From: Amanita rubescens
Taxonomy: Eukaryota; Basidiomycota; Agaricomycetes; Agaricales; Amanitaceae
Direction: 5' to 3'
DNA: 64,000 nt
Assembly (NCBI GenBank): GCA_015039365.1
Contig: WION01000004.1
Span: 124,001 to 188,000, forward strand
Shown: positions 11,288 through 23,939 of the stretch, in pieces
Layout: each line of letters begins with the position of its first letter
How positions within the stretch are numbered: the first letter of the stretch is position 1
Made by a program: the position numbers and the translations under genes
The notes under the pieces: model-generated
Database searches by the model: none
What the model was told of the DNA's origin: nothing
Seen by the model: the letters and a program-made list of their open reading frames with translations, nothing else

Positions 11288-11452
11288 TACCCTATTCTGA
11301 CTCTGCCTCAGCTCCGCAGAATTTTGAGAGATCAGGCGAGGGCACAGAGATCAGGAGTGAAGAGTAAATTGTAGTTTGTAGATTGTATGTCGTGCTTTGA
11401 ATATAGGCTTTGCGCATGTTACCAAATAAGGACTTTTGCTACATCCGTCATA

Positions 11453-12319
11453 ATGGTACGGCGGGTTGCCTCGCAGGTGCACCAGCAGGTCTCGCGCCTC
11501 ATGCGCGCTGGCTACATCAAGCAAGAGCCTGCCTGGTTCCAAGCCGTTCTTAACCACCCCCCTCTTCCCCTCCCTCCGAAAGCTCATGCCGCTCGTTCGT
11601 CATATGACCAACCACCCGAAAAGACGTCAACCGGAAAAATGCGACCTTTCCCGAGGAAACCGCCGCCAATCTATTACATAGAGGACGACATTCGTCGACA
11701 GTTCTTCCGTGATCACCCCTTTGAGGCGTTCAGGCCAACCACGCTGGTTGAAAAAGGGAACATCACAGATGAGCACCCCATTCGAGGAAAAGAATGGACA
11801 CGTCTCAGACAAAGAGGTAGAAACCCTACAGTCGAAGAGTGAGTTGACGCATCTCTCTGGCCGCATTTCATGCTAAAATACGATCTCGTCAGTGCTATTC
11901 GATTTGTTGTAAACTTACACCAGCATCACGATTTACCACTTTCGGATGCCTACAGGCAAGCCATTCTACAATTCCGAGCCTTGCGCTCCGAGCACTATTT
12001 TGCAACGAAGCACGCTGTCATGGAGGCGCGGTATCTTGGTGCCACATTCTTGCCTACCGAAATTCGGCGTGGATTCTACAGGGAACTGGGACAATTGGAC
12101 ACCTGGGAACGAAAAGCAGAGAACGATGAGGGTGCTTTGGCGGCGCGTAAGCGTTGGAAGGCGATTATAGAACGACACCATGGGGTCGACCAATGGACTA
12201 GGGGAGAGGAATATGTTAGGTTGTGGAAGAAGGGCATCCCGCCAAACTATGCGCCCTCTCTAACAGAACCCATTGACCAAAATGCCTGGGTTACCGAACG
12301 TGCTACTGACCCCTCATAA
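11453..12319 (+). CDS. RSM25: Mitochondrial small-subunit ribosomal protein mS23 (RSM25)
   Basis: Two exons, 11453-11838 and 11893-12319, are joined by a 54-base intron, giving 270 residues. The product is a fungal mitoribosome small-subunit protein. Conserved features: VHQQVSRLMRAGYIKQEPAW at the start (yeast Rsm25 has the same leaving-helix then E-T-P-A-W pattern), the PPPIYYIEDDIRRQFFRDHP block (yeast: P-P-K-L-T-Y-V-E-D-R-L-R-S-L-F-Y), RPTTLVE, then SDAYRQAILQFRALRSEHY. I chose the ATG at 11453; an upstream in-frame ATG at 11387 would add 22 residues and could supply a longer targeting sequence. The C-terminal half is helical and charged. It ends 74 bases from the RPN5 stop (convergent). 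Confidence 0.92.
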
Positions 12320-12393
12320 CTTACATTACACTACGTTAATCGACTTACATTTCTGCTCCAACGATCTCCAGAAAATAAAGCCATTATACAACT

Positions 12394-14165
12394 CTATGCT
12401 TTAACCCGGGATTGCGCTGCTAGAGCCGCGTTCATGCCCATCCACGTTTTCTCTACTAGGCCAAGCAGCTTTTGCATGTCGGAACTCCAGTCATTCATCA
12501 CATCCTCTGCGCTTCGTTTAGCTCTAAAGTTGACGATACCGGCAGGTCGGTCAATGCGTGCCCACACTGTCCCTGACACCACCAGACGACACAACGTGTC
12601 TTCAGTTTGCTTCGGCGAGAGATCCAGGAGAGTTGTCAGTCGAGAAAGTGTAATGCGGGTATAATACTCTGCTACAACACGGATGTTCTGTTCAAAGGTT
12701 AGCGTGAATCACGCGGGGTAGTAGATAATGTTTACGTGTTCAATAACGCGGGTATGTAGGTCTTCCCACCGCTTGTCCTGGGAGAAGATAGGTGTTTGCC
12801 GCAAGAACTGGCCATAGATAGATTCGATGCCGGGCCACCGCATAAGCTCGCGTGTGACAAAGCATTTAGCAAGGTTACTTGACACGCATCAACGAATTTG
12901 TATAGTAAGATGCATCGCCAAACTCACTAATGTAATTCCAGCCGTGCAAGTGCGGGATCCGCGAAGAGATGGTGTAACATGTCGGATTGTTCATTGTTGT
13001 GGGGAGCTAGCACAACGTAGTAAACGATGTGTTCTAGAGCCTACAGAAACAATCAGTTTGGAGGGACTGGTAACCCACTCAATAACTTACCGTCCGACCC
13101 TTGTCGTTCACATCCGACTTTATTGATGGTGTCTCCCAGACCTTGTAATAATACTTGGCAACGTCAAGATACGTGCTGTAATGCAGTGCTTGCTGTATCA
13201 TCAGGTCATAATATTTGAGTTTCAAATCCTGCACATAATTGGTCAATCCGCCTCGTTTATCTAGCACTAATGACAAACCTCGTTTTCTTCTTGCTTGAGG
13301 AAGTCTTCATTAACTTTCCGACCACCAACCTTAGCTTTTACCCATTCTGCTTCGCCGCCTCCCAGGTCTTTGCCTTCTTTGCCCGATTCTGTATCTTTCA
13401 GCCTTGCAAGCGCAACCAACAAACGCATTTGTTCAAGTATGAACTCAGTTTTCTCTCTTCTCTCCATTGAGGAATATGTCTCTACTTGCAAATCCGAGAG
13501 AAGATCTGATGCTGTCTGGAGCGATTCCTTTCCTGCAGCAGGAGTTGTAGCAGCAGCTACGAGTCCCTCGTGGTAAAGCGCTAGTGATAATGTAACCCGA
13601 GCGCGAGGCGTTTCCAGGAAGATCTACAAGCATACCACTAAGATGAGGGATTGAACATAGAAGATGGGCACACACACCTTTCCTTCTGTAACACTTCGCA
13701 ACGTCTCGACGAGTTCTAGCCATTTCTCGTTACCATCCCTCTTTTTTACATCGTCACGCCACCCCATTACAAGCTCAACCAAGGCTTGAATGGCGCCTTT
13801 CAGTTGACCATGCTTTTTGCTTAGGAGAGCAACACTTGAGTTAAGGGTAGGGTAGTCGCGGGCATCATAACTGTATTGCGCAATAGCTTTCAGTAATCGT
13901 GTCGTCGACGCTAGATCTGCAGCCTAAGATGATATATTCAATAGTGGATCCATTGATATTACTGGAGACTCACATTTCTAGTTTGTTTTTCAAGCACAAA
14001 TAACCTATCCAATCCATCCTGAAGCTTCCCTGACTAAAATATATTGAATAACTGCGTGATGAATAAGAATACAAGTAATCTGACCTTTATAACGGCGTCT
14101 ACCTGTGGTAAAAGCTCATCGACCTCTTTTGTAAAGTCTTTCTCTTGTTTTTTGTTATCCGCCAT
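12394..14165 (-). CDS. RPN5: 26S proteasome regulatory subunit RPN5 (PSMD12)
   Basis: Start is at ATG 14165 (MADNKKQEKDFTKEVDELLP), followed by short exons of the proteasome lid PCI protein. Recognisable blocks: RLFVLEKQTRN; DLKLKYYDLMIQQALHY followed by YLDVAKYYYKVWETP; VVLAPHNNEQSDMLHHLF; MRWPGIESIYGQFL; IRVVAEYYTRITLSRLTTLL (start of the winged-helix/PCI part); LVVSGTVWARIDRPAGIVNF; and a C-terminal helix with LLGLVEKTWMGMN. RPN5 is a scaffold subunit of the lid that handles ubiquitylated substrates. About eight introns of 45-60 bases are visible. All blocks are in the expected order, and the protein length (about 470) suits the family. Confidence 0.95.
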
Positions 14166-14370
14166 TGTAGGTGCAACTCCGAGTCGAGGAGCCTGACCCA
14201 AATGACGCGTCGCGGTATTGTTGATGACTATTTGGCACCCATGGAGCCAAGCAGTTTCCGGGAACTTCGCACATTGTGTTCTATTGCCATGTTGTATCAT
14301 AAGATTGTAAGTGTCATCAGAGTACTTTTGAATGTCCTGATTGATGTAACCATAGTATATAAGTATCAAA

Positions 14371-16704
14371 TCATAAACGAGGGCGATCATGACCGACTTG
14401 AAGACTCCCCAATGCAATATCATCCCCCTTACTACTTCCATGAGTCGATCCGAGTCCCGAAGAGGCCCGCCCATTTTGCAATCTCGCTTGGTTAGCCTCA
14501 GAGAGAGAGCGCTTCCGCTGCTGCTGAAATCCCTGCGACCAACGTCTAATTTGATCCGTCGTGAGATTAAAGATCCTCGCGGGGAAAGCGAATGGATATA
14601 GGATGAGAATTCGATAACAGAATGAGAATAGATGAAAGACATATGATAGTGCGTATTCCTGTGGTCTTCGAATGAACAGGTCTCTTCTTGATACGGCAGT
14701 CACCGATGTTGGTGGGTCAGGCGACGGAGCATCTCTCGTATCCACACCTTGATCCTGAACGGTGGTCGTAGCATCTATGGAAGCGCACGAGATAACGGGA
14801 GTGGCGTCCACTGAAACAGAAAACGTCCTGGGCATAACCTCAACGGCCCGATGTATGGTCTGCGGTGCCGCCTGAACAGAGGTATTAACCGTGAACGGCT
14901 GGGCATCCACACTGCGATTAACATGGACGACGGTTGGGCCGACGCATTTGTCAGCTTTAGCGACTTTTTTAGGTGGCGGAGCCACTGGTGAAATTACTTT
15001 TGTGAAGGTCCTTTCAACGAGACGAACTTTTTGAAGGTGAGGAAGGAGCTCCGAAAGGGTTTGCCAATGCTTGGCGTTCATTTCCACGTACCCCGACCGC
15101 GTTTTCTCCTGGAACCACTTGACTGATTCTAGCCGTGGAGCAAGGTGGCTCACAGATATCGCGACTTGAAGGGGCTCGCTGATCCACGAGTATCCTACAT
15201 GCAGACGTAGCAAAGAATTGGATGAAACCTGCCGCGTTCTTATGGCGTCCTCGCTGATGGGTTGTGCATTGAAAACGGTTGAAACTGTGTGTAGATTACG
15301 GCAGGCGCGCAACAAGTTGGCAAGGTCATCAAGCGAGATCTGAGGTGGGCCAACTGCGACTGGAAATTTTGCCAGGGGACAGAGTCTGAGAGACTCGAGT
15401 TTAGGGCTTGCCTGTGCGAGACATGCTAGGTCTGCACTGGTGAAAACGACTGATTCGGGTAGATCAATCTCGAGGCGAAGGAGGTTTGGTAATGACGTTA
15501 GGTGCTCCAGGCCTAAACGGTTCGAAGCTGGTTCGCCTCTTGGAGTTGTCCTTACGAGGTCGGCAAAACGTGATGAACTGGTGGCTAGTATACGCAAGGA
15601 CAACAATGTCTCTCGGAACCGCTCACAAATTAGCGAGCACAGGTCTTGCCAGTCAGCTCGGTCCGGGGGATCTTCAATTACCAAATCCATGTGTGTCAAA
15701 GGACTCGTTATATGTTTCAAGAATACGGCGATGTTGGAAACATCGCCTGTCAGCTGTATTTTGCGCAGCTGAGGGTAGATCCTCCTTGGCGGCAAATCAC
15801 CCGTTAACCTGAGAGCAGATCTACGAATTTCCGAGAAATCCAACTCGTCTTCATTGTCACTAGAAGCCATCGAGCTAGGGGTGGAATAACCTGAACGCGA
15901 GAGGAGCTCGTCGAAGAACCCTTCGACAGCAATCATTGACCTTCCCGACAAGTCCAATTGTAAATGCGTGAGTTTTGCGAGGGATGCAAGCCATCTTCCT
16001 ATGCCAGATGAAAGCGCACCGGGGGCGACGAGAACAACCTTTTCCAGCGTGTCCTGATGATGGAAGAGGTCTGAGAATGAATCAGGCAACGTTGTAGGCG
16101 AGTTGAACGAAAACGTGGTAAGCCTCGTGTGGTTGGACATCATTTGCAGGAAAGCGTCTAACTGAGGTACCCGCACTGGAATGTCAAGCTGGAATGCCTG
16201 CAAGCCTGGGTTTAGGAACATCTCGCAATAACTGAGGCCTGCGGGGGTCTGAACTTTCCAGGTTAGTTCCTCGAGGAAAGGCAGTATGAAGTCTCGGGGC
16301 CTGTTCTCGGCCAACATAGAGAGGAGCGATGCGGCGGAGGTGCGCTCGTCATACGTAATACGGTGAACTCGCTCATTATAGCGATTGAATGTATTCCAGT
16401 CATCCTTTCCCGGTGCTTTTACCTGGTTGTAGGGGGGGGGTAAATCAGTTCAGCATCCATACAAAGCAGAATTTTAGTTCCTTACAAGACCTAAGCTTGG
16501 CTTGTGAGCCTTTCGCATCAAACTGGGGAATAGGCCCACGAGTGGAGAGAAGGAGTCCAACTCTCGCCAAAGGACATTCAATGCGGGCTCACAGAATGCA
16601 CGGCACGTCCTTGCCACCCTAGACAATGATCGTCTGCCACCCGGCGAATCAAGAATCGTCTCCAAGAGCTTTCTTGTCACGTCGGTGTCCCTGAGTATAT
16701 TCAT
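14371..16704 (-). CDS. F-box/leucine-rich-repeat-like protein of the Agaricomycete type
   Basis: Exon 1 (16704-16486) and one long exon (16422-14371) are joined by a 63-base intron whose acceptor follows a C-rich tract; 756 residues. The start has the look of the many F-box-like proteins of mushrooms: LLETILDSPGGRRSLSRVAR, then CRAFCEPALNVLWRELDSF. The middle (about 150-480) is a run of leucine-rich segments with spacing like SLAKLTHLQLDLSGRS and LPNLLRLEIDLPESVVFTSA. The C-terminal third holds Ala/Val/Thr-rich repeats (several short PFTVNTSVQA-like units) and a hydrophobic stretch near YALSYVFHLFSFCYRILILY, unusual for an F-box protein. It likely presents a target to an SCF ubiquitin ligase; the target is unknown. 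Confidence 0.65.
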
Positions 16705-17363
16705 GTTGAAATGCCAAGTGCAGCGTTGTGCGGTTTTCGAGCTGCGGGTATCTCAAGAAGTTGTAGTCGTTCTGTTTAAAGATGAAGATTAGTAAAAGGG
16801 AGGAAGACAGGATTCCCCCCGGGCAGGTAAACCGGTTTGATTAAATAGTGGAGGCGTGTGGTTCGCATGCTGCGAAGAAAGCGTCATGGGTATCTCTGGA
16901 AGCAGTACACGCGCTGTGAATGCAAAACAGGGCAGGTATAATTTTGATTTAGCGATCACTGGCTTCATCTGTTTTGTGACTGTGACTTATGAGATAAACA
17001 TCCATGCCTAGTGAATGAGGCACCTCGAGCCGGACATGACGCCGATGGTTTCTAATGGCATGACCTAGAGTATCCAAGATATTTTTGAGGATAACTGCAG
17101 AATGCGCATAGAAGTATGGCTGGTCTCGAGCCCAGTTATTATATGATCTGTCGCTGTGATATGGTTTGAACAGAAGCGAATATCTACTCGCACGCGGTGA
17201 CATCTAGTTGTAGACCCTGCTTAAATATCAATCGATAGATTCAGGTAGACCTTGCGCACGGTTTTTACAAGTACAATGCCAGGATCGTTGCTCATATACT
17301 GGTGAAGCACCTCTGCGGCACGTTGCGCTAGACGCACGATAATGCCGGACGAGGTCCCCATTT
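16705..17363. other. Intergenic region, nothing recognised
   Basis: This is the space between the F-box protein start and the SLD2 stop. A frame of 84 codons on the minus strand (17203-16949) has no recognisable features. The left part should hold the F-box gene promoter. Confidence 0.4.
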
Positions 17364-19009
17364 CTATAATTCTGCGACCTCCCATGGCACAGGTTCACCT
17401 TCCCAATCCTCTTCACCTTCGGTATCAAGAAGGACTTCGCCATCCCATCTGGTCCTAGTCGACTTTGCATCTTCGCCTACATCCCAAATCTCTCCTCCTT
17501 TATCTGGATCATAATGGACGGTCCTCCGGTTATATAATAGTTTCTCGACCACGCGCTGTGCGTGTTTGTCGCGTGCCTCCATATCCACAATGTCCAGCGA
17601 TAGTACGTCTCGAAGTTTGTCTGGTAGGTCAACGTCAACCTTGCCGCCCAACCCAGTACGATGTTCGATAGGAGATCCCTCGAGCGGAGACTGGATCCCT
17701 CGAGGCGAATGAGCCTTGGGCCGGAGTGTATAACTTAGAATGGGATCGGGATCGATCTCAAGGTTTTCATCCCAATCACTATCCCCGCGGCCTCCTTGTA
17801 GGGGCCTCGAGGCTACGGCGTTAACAACTTTCACCTTGAACAGCAAGTCGCCGCCGGGCCCCTCACTGCTCTCATCTTCACTCGGATCTGAGTTGCTAGT
17901 TTTGACCTTCTTTCGGCTGGCTGCCATTGCCCTGGATTTCATTTGCGCCTTCGACCTCTGAGTGGACGAATAATCAGTTCCCGGTGGGGGAGAGGGTGGA
18001 ATAAGAGTGGGAATGTCATCCTGTTTAGAATTCCTAGGAAGGGAATCCGATTCCATTTCTAATAATGAACGCTTGACCGGTCTGAAGGACTCGCGTTCGT
18101 TTCCAGCGCTTGAAGTTGATACCTCCTTAGGTGCCTCTTGAGCCACGTGAGATTTGTGAACATGTATATGACGTTTTGGTTTGTCGCGTAGAACGTGACC
18201 ATTCTTGAGCCAGCCAAGCTCTTCATCAAAGCTTGGTAGGGGCTGTCCTAGTGCCGCACTCTCCAAAGTGGCTTGTGTATGAGCATCACTCTCGTTGGGC
18301 TCCCACACCAAGGGAGGTAGGGTCTCCTCGAATAAAACAGTGAAGGATCTATTCCCTGCCGGCTGTTTCACAGGAGATTCGCCAATGACGGTTGATCCGG
18401 GAACAGTGCCAAGATCAAGAGCAGGTACAGGCAACTTTGGATGAGAAGTGACACGCTGTCTCTTTTCCTTGTTCGGAGACGGGGAAACAGGCTCTCCACG
18501 CAAACGCTTCCTGGCTCTTGAGATAGCGGAGGTTTTGAAAATCGGTGATAATGGCGCAGCAGGCTGCTTGGAGGAGGAAGGTTCTGTGGGTGAGTTCAGG
18601 AGCACTCGGCTTGCGGCCGGTTTCGTGGGAGTGGAGAAGAGGTTTAGTGTAGCATGCTGCGATACGGAAGGAGGTTCCGCTCTGTCTTTTCCCTTGTTCT
18701 TCACTGGAGAAAATGGATTGAATGTGGCAAGTGGGGCAGTTGTCTCCGCGGCGCGTGAAACAGAAGGAAGCAATGCAGACTTCTTTGGAGGTGTTGAAGG
18801 GGCTGGCGCGGCCGCAGCCTGTTTAGAGAGGCGTTTATAAAGCCTATACTTGTCGGCTTTGAAGCAATAGAGCAAAATAGGTGGGAAAGAGGGAAAAAAG
18901 ACATACCAATGGAAGGGTGTGCCCTTATATCGTCTACTGTAGGGTCTCTACCGTTTGTAACGCGAAATGACTTTTCCCAGAGCTTGATCTCAGCGCGGAC
19001 AGCGAGCAT
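17364..19009 (-). CDS. SLD2: DNA replication regulator SLD2 (DRC1; RecQL4 N-terminal family)
   Basis: Exon 1 (19009-18907) and exon 2 (18856-17364), with a 50-base intron, give 531 residues. The first residues AEIKLWEKSFRVTNGRDPTV then DDIR...ADKYRLYKRL are the hallmark of the Sld2 N-terminal domain (W-E-x-x-F, G-R-x-P, D-I, then K-Y-x-x-Y). In yeast, Sld2 is phosphorylated by S-phase CDK and then binds Dpb11 to start origin firing. Fitting that, the middle is disordered and rich in SP/TP sites (for example PVSPSPNKEKRQ). There is no RecQ helicase domain, so this is the fungal stand-alone form. The conserved pair SFTVLFEETLPPLVWEPNE and DEELGWLKNGHV near the middle could be additional contact regions. 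It is divergent from the 19085 gene, with 75 bases between start codons. Confidence 0.85.
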
Positions 19010-19084
19010 CGTTGAAGAGAGACGCGACAACAGGGACAAACAACGCCAGCTAAATTTAGAGTCGAACATTCCAAAGTTGAAAAC

Positions 19085-20959
19085 ATGAACCGTCCGCGAC
19101 ACAGCTTGCTCTCCCTCTTCGACCCCCTCACCGCCCCAGAGACACCCCTCAGGGACGAAGAATCTGACAAGGAGAACTGCACTCCTTTCTCTGCCCTTTT
19201 TACGCGCTCAAACGACCACAATCCATCAACTCCAGTCGCACCTCTAAGGAAACGTCTCGTAGATGTCGGAGACGCCACCCTAGACGACACCTCTATACTA
19301 GATTTGCTCACAGAAGAGCAAGAACCACTCTCCGCGTCCGTAATATGTCTAGAGACACCCGTACCCCCATTCCAACGTCGTACCCCACTCGCCAGGCTTC
19401 CTCTTGGTGATGCCAATTCAACTCCAGTTGTTCGGTTTAAACCACATTCCTCCCCGCTTCTTTTATCTCAAGTCACGCCAAATGCAAATGAAATAAATAC
19501 TCCTGAAATACTTGTCTCTTCATGTCATTCTGTGGACGACCAACAATCTCAGCACACCATAGACTCGGACTCATCATTAACTTTACCCCGCCCGCCAGAA
19601 GCGGATTCCCCCTTCCAAGGCAATACCGAATCCTCTACGCGACTCTGTGCTCCCAGCATAGCATCCCATCGCCTATCCATCGACCTTCAAGCCGCCTTCC
19701 AAATGCACTTCCAGTCTAACTCGAGCTTTGACTTGTTAAACGACAAAATATCGCTCATAGAACCTATGGAGTCCCTCCTGGCCGACGATGAGAATTTTGA
19801 CTTTGAACTAGAACGGGAGAATCTGTGGGACGCTATGGCAAAATTTAAGAAGGAATGTGCTCCTTCCAAGAGCAGCATATGTTGGTCGCATCGCTTACAG
19901 TCGGTATTAATCTCACTCCTTCACAGCGTCTGGAAGATTGCGGTCACAAGATGATCCAACAGAATCACCGAAACCGGAGGCAAAGAGTGACCCTGCACCT
20001 GATACGAACTCCCAGCGTGAACCTTGGGACGACACACTTCAATCGCCAAGTACGTAAAGCTGCTATAAGAACTTGCGCGATTTTGAATTTGGCACTACAG
20101 CATCGCCGAGAGGTAACAGTCAACCATCACAAGACCTTCCTACGTCTCCGCTTGATGGCAAGTCCAGCAAAAGACAGAGCATCCCTTGTATGTGTGGTTC
20201 GTTCTATCCCGGACATGTCATTGAAGGTCTCCCGCAGCCAAATTGCCCTCTCCGACTGCACGCCGCAGTCCAATAGATTCATTTCCCATACCGCGTGAAG
20301 AGGTGCAAAGTGTGATTCCTCCTCAGGCAAAGCAGCGCAGACTGTCCACACCACTAGTAACGCCACGACGAACATCTAGTGTTGCGCCTCCGCCCGCGAT
20401 CCAAGCTCTGCGTATTGTGAAGCGTACCACGGTGCACCATCCAAAGGAATCAGCTGACGATGTGGGTCTTCGTGTCACCATGAACGCTGCTCCACATACT
20501 ATCCATGAGCGCTTCTATTCCTCTTCCAAGGCAACGGGCGAAGAGACTGCACCTTCTACAAGGAATCGACAATCGATTCTCGCGAAGCCAGTAGTTGCTT
20601 CTAGCACCAGTTCAACGAAGACAGTGTTTGGTCCACGACGTGTCACTGTTTCTGAAAGTCCAGTTGAAAGCACGGCAAGCAAGTCAAATCTAACATCTCA
20701 ACCCATCACCTCCGGTCCCAAACGAATGCCGATCAGCAATGCAGGCTTAACAGTTCCCCCTTCCAAACCGTCTTCGATCACAACCGGCTTGAAACAGCCA
20801 ACCCGACTCGAATCGAGTTTACCCATTACTTCTAACTTGCCGAGGCCAAGTGGATTGACGACCCGCATGTCCATGTCCAAATTGCCTGGACCATCGGGAA
20901 CATCGAGATTAAGGAGGCCCGCAGGGAACCTCCCGAGGAGAGTAATTGCTGGAGAGTAA
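19085..20959 (+). CDS. Unrecognised Ser/Thr/Pro-rich protein divergent from SLD2
   Basis: Start is at ATG 19085 (MNRPRHSLLSLFDPLTAPET). The first exon runs to about 19880, and three further exons are joined by short introns in matching phases (exon starts near 19929, 20101 and about 20231), ending RRVIAGE at 20957-20959. About 540 residues. It is largely disordered, rich in Ser, Pro and basic residues, with many SP/TP sites (RRLSTPLVTPRRTSS, LPSPTARRSP) and a KEN-like DKEN near residue 30. No enzyme domain is visible. The tail SGTSRLRRPAGNLPRR is basic. The dense CDK-type sites, the KEN box and the shared 75-base promoter with SLD2 suggest a cell-cycle regulated or cytoskeletal protein; this is inference. 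The donor of intron 1 (GTTGGT) is weak, so that boundary could be wrong. Confidence 0.6.
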
Positions 20960-21084
20960 AGGGTCAATGTTGGCGACGTACAGAGTTGCTGATTTACATA
21001 AACTTGCACGTTGCAGTCGGGGCTCATATTCATACTTAAGGCGAATACATACTGCATACTGGTTCACATATATCACATCTAGCG

Positions 21085-23484
21085 ATGCAGCAAAGCTCTC
21101 ACATTCACTCATATCAACATCACTCATACATCAGAACTGTCACTTATCCTCCTAGTACTCCAAAGAATGCCGCCCAAGTCAACCATGTGCTTTCCCACTT
21201 CTTCCGACCACCCCATTCGCGCCCGACGCCTGTAAGGTTTATGCAATTCAAAGTCAACAAGGCGTCGTCGGGTGTACACTCGACTCCACTACTAGGCGCA
21301 ATCAATAAGCTCAAACACTCTCAGCTACTATATGACGATCCCGCGTTTTCAGCGGACCCAACCGCTAACCCCCTCTGCGCTGCAAACCACGATCTTTCCT
21401 CCTGGATCACAGAACCTCCAAAGGGCCATCCCATCATAAGGCCACGAGAAGTCCATGCAGACCCGCAGAGTGGTGAGGTTGCCCTGATACAACCCCCAAA
21501 CTCTCCCGTGTACCTTAATGCTCAAGCCCATCCTGTCAATCCCATGACAATGTCTACCGAGTCTACGCTTATGTCGTCGCCTCCGACGTCTGTTCCCGAT
21601 CTGTCTTTGACCGCTTCTTCTGCATCAGACTCAAGTCTTCCGACACCAACGGCTTCACGCCTGTCTCTAGGGACCTCAAAAACTACTACCATGTCTTCTG
21701 CGCCGCCCCCTGCAAGTAATAAGAAACGCATAGGCTTGCCTTTCTTCAGACGCAAACCCGAGCCTCCTGCCAGTCGTCCTACCAACACGTCATTGGCTTC
21801 GGCAACAAAAACGATAAGCTCGGCATGTAAGGCGTTATTGCCGATTTGTTTCAGTCCCGGCTAAACCTAAGGATTTCATAGCTCCTTCGCAAATTCAGCG
21901 CCAGACCATAAATTCTCAGGTCACCGCCTCGATGCCCTCCCAGGCATTCCGCGGTTATCAGCATGCGACTGGAAGCGCCCGAGAACTTGATATGATTGAT
22001 GAACTGGACGAGACCAACCCTTTGGGTGTAGCCCTTCATCATGGCGGTCCTTACGAGGCAATTCAGAAGGTGCCTCCTTCACGCGCTCAGGTCCAGCGGA
22101 CAGCACACGCGGTGAGTAGTTTGACTGGGTTATGGCCGCACCATCTCCAAGGATCAGCGTTCTGATAATCAAATATTAGACAAATCAGCCATCTTCGGCG
22201 ATCTACCGGCGACAGTTCCGTTTTGACGTACCACTCAAGCTCTCTCCTGGTCAAATTCTTCCTCATTCTGTGACCGCTTACTATCGCCCTCAAGCGGCGC
22301 CTGTCGGTAATGTTCTGGAGCGGGTAGATTTTGGAGCGCCTGTAGTCAATCGTGACGCCGAAAGGCAAGGCGAACTGTCAGCCGCAGACCGCGGGGTGGA
22401 TTCCGTGGCCAAGCAATACTCAGTGGCCAATCCGAGCCCCACGCATGATCCGCGCGGCACGCCATCTGAGCGGCCTCTACATCGTCACACATCGTCAGAA
22501 CCAGTAGTTCTGCCGGAAAATAACAAATTCCGGACTCCTGACGCCCATCCACCCAAGGCGCCGCCTCCGCCGACTTGGGGTAGCCAACTTATTACCGCAA
22601 GCAATGTCTCCGTGGTCGCTGGAAACGTCGATTATGATCCGACCGGTGGGAAACGCGTGGCAACACATACTTTACGAGAGCAGGAACGACGGTACACATA
22701 TGATGATCCACGGAAGCAGCGCATCGCAGATCTTGGTAATCCTCAAATGCCTCGCATGGCTCCGGCTCCAGTACAAGCTGAGGAGCGTCCACAGGGCTTT
22801 CCCGGAGGTTTTCAGCAATATACGCCTCCGCATTTGGAGCGTATAGGGCCCCAAATTAATCAGAACCAGCACAGGCAACGGGATCCACGACCAGGACCTG
22901 TGCGTGGCGTACCCAGGAGCCAGCCTTCCGTGTCAAGTAGTAGTTCAACCTTTCGATCCGGTGCCTCCTCCGTAATGACAGCAGCGACGAACGCGTCTTC
23001 GGTCTCATCATCACGTAACAGAATTTTACCAAAGCAGCTAGTCATGCCAGCTCCATTAGCCAAGGCTACCGCGTCGTCAAGACCGCTACCTATACAGCCG
23101 CAACAACATTGGCAAAATATGAGGCAACATCGCATTCGTTTTGGCGATGGCTCAGAATATGAGTTGCCTGTGACGAATACGGACGTTGCAATACCGATGC
23201 CATATGTTTCTGAATCACCAACTGTTATGAAGCCACCTGCTACGAAACCGACTACTACACGAACGTCTATGTCACATAATGGAAAATTGAAAAAGCGTCC
23301 TAGTTTTCGCGGACCCGAGCCACCCGAGATTGTGGCTCGGCTTGCGATTGCCCCGGGGGTGATGCACAAAAGCAAATACATGGAACCGCCTCCCACTATT
23401 CCCGAAGCGCCTAGAATTACGACGAATGCTTCTGTGAAGCAAGAGATGAAACGGTTACTGTCCAAAAAGAAGTCGACTTTGTGA
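21085..23484 (+). CDS. Unrecognised disordered protein with a Pal1-like motif
   Basis: Coding blocks: about 21085-21840, about 21868-22110, then about 22180-23484 (ending LLSKKKSTL). About 740 residues, mostly Pro/Ser/Thr-rich. The central conserved piece is LDMIDELDETNPLGVALHHG followed by GPYEAI (about 21990-22060). It resembles the core of fungal Pal1 proteins (L-D-x-I-D-x-L-D, then H-H-x-G-P-F-D-A), which help shape the cell and act at endocytic sites. The resemblance is one motif only. The third block contains RRQFRFDVPLKLSPGQILPH and a polar tail. The start is uncertain: another ATG lies at 21167 in a different frame, and the first intron near 21830-21860 would be unusually short. An antisense frame over 22860-23465 is a shadow. 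Confidence 0.6.
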
Positions 23485-23939
23485 ACGGCGGGCTCGTGAT
23501 TTTTGCATTTAGGGGACTGGTGCTCAATTTTTTTACATACAAGTTTCGATTGGTATACATATCATAGAAATTTTAACATGGTATCTTAGCTAGCGATATC
23601 AACCTCATGGGAACGTTCGATGTTTAACGCATGCCACACTTGACGTACGTCTCGAACGTGATAACGATGCCTCTGACAAGAAGATTTCTGTCGAAATCAA
23701 TTCGCCAACATTGGATGATGTGATGAACCTTCCCACAAATGTCGCTAATACTATTGCTGTGGGCTTCTATTATTCTATCAGCTGCCGTGGAGCGCAACAT
23801 TGAAGAATTCCTGCAATCCGGCAGGGATGCTTGCCGTATCCGCCTTCGCATTTCAGACGACAAGAGAACCGGACACATCGCCTATAAAAGACGAATGCTC
23901 AAACGGAAAATCAGCAGCCTAGGTGTCTTCTGTTAAATC
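23485..23939. other. Intergenic region with promoter of the secreted protein gene
   Basis: No coding gene was recognised. It holds the 3' flank of the Pal1-like gene and the promoter of the small secreted protein. Confidence 0.4.
23883..23890 (+). promoter_or_regulatory. TATA box of the secreted-protein gene
   Basis: TATAAAAG lies 50 bases upstream of the ATG at 23940. Few genes in the window have such a clear TATA box, which suits a regulated gene. Confidence 0.55.

Noticed and set aside
14034..14642. Minus-strand frame of 202 codons starting upstream of RPN5
   Set aside because: Only its last 27 codons before the RPN5 donor are the true RPN5 start; the rest runs back through the intergenic region into the F-box exon in another frame.
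22860..23465. Minus-strand frame of 201 codons
   Set aside because: Shadow of the Ser/Pro-rich plus-strand gene; composition (Gly/Cys-rich) and lack of motifs fit a shadow.
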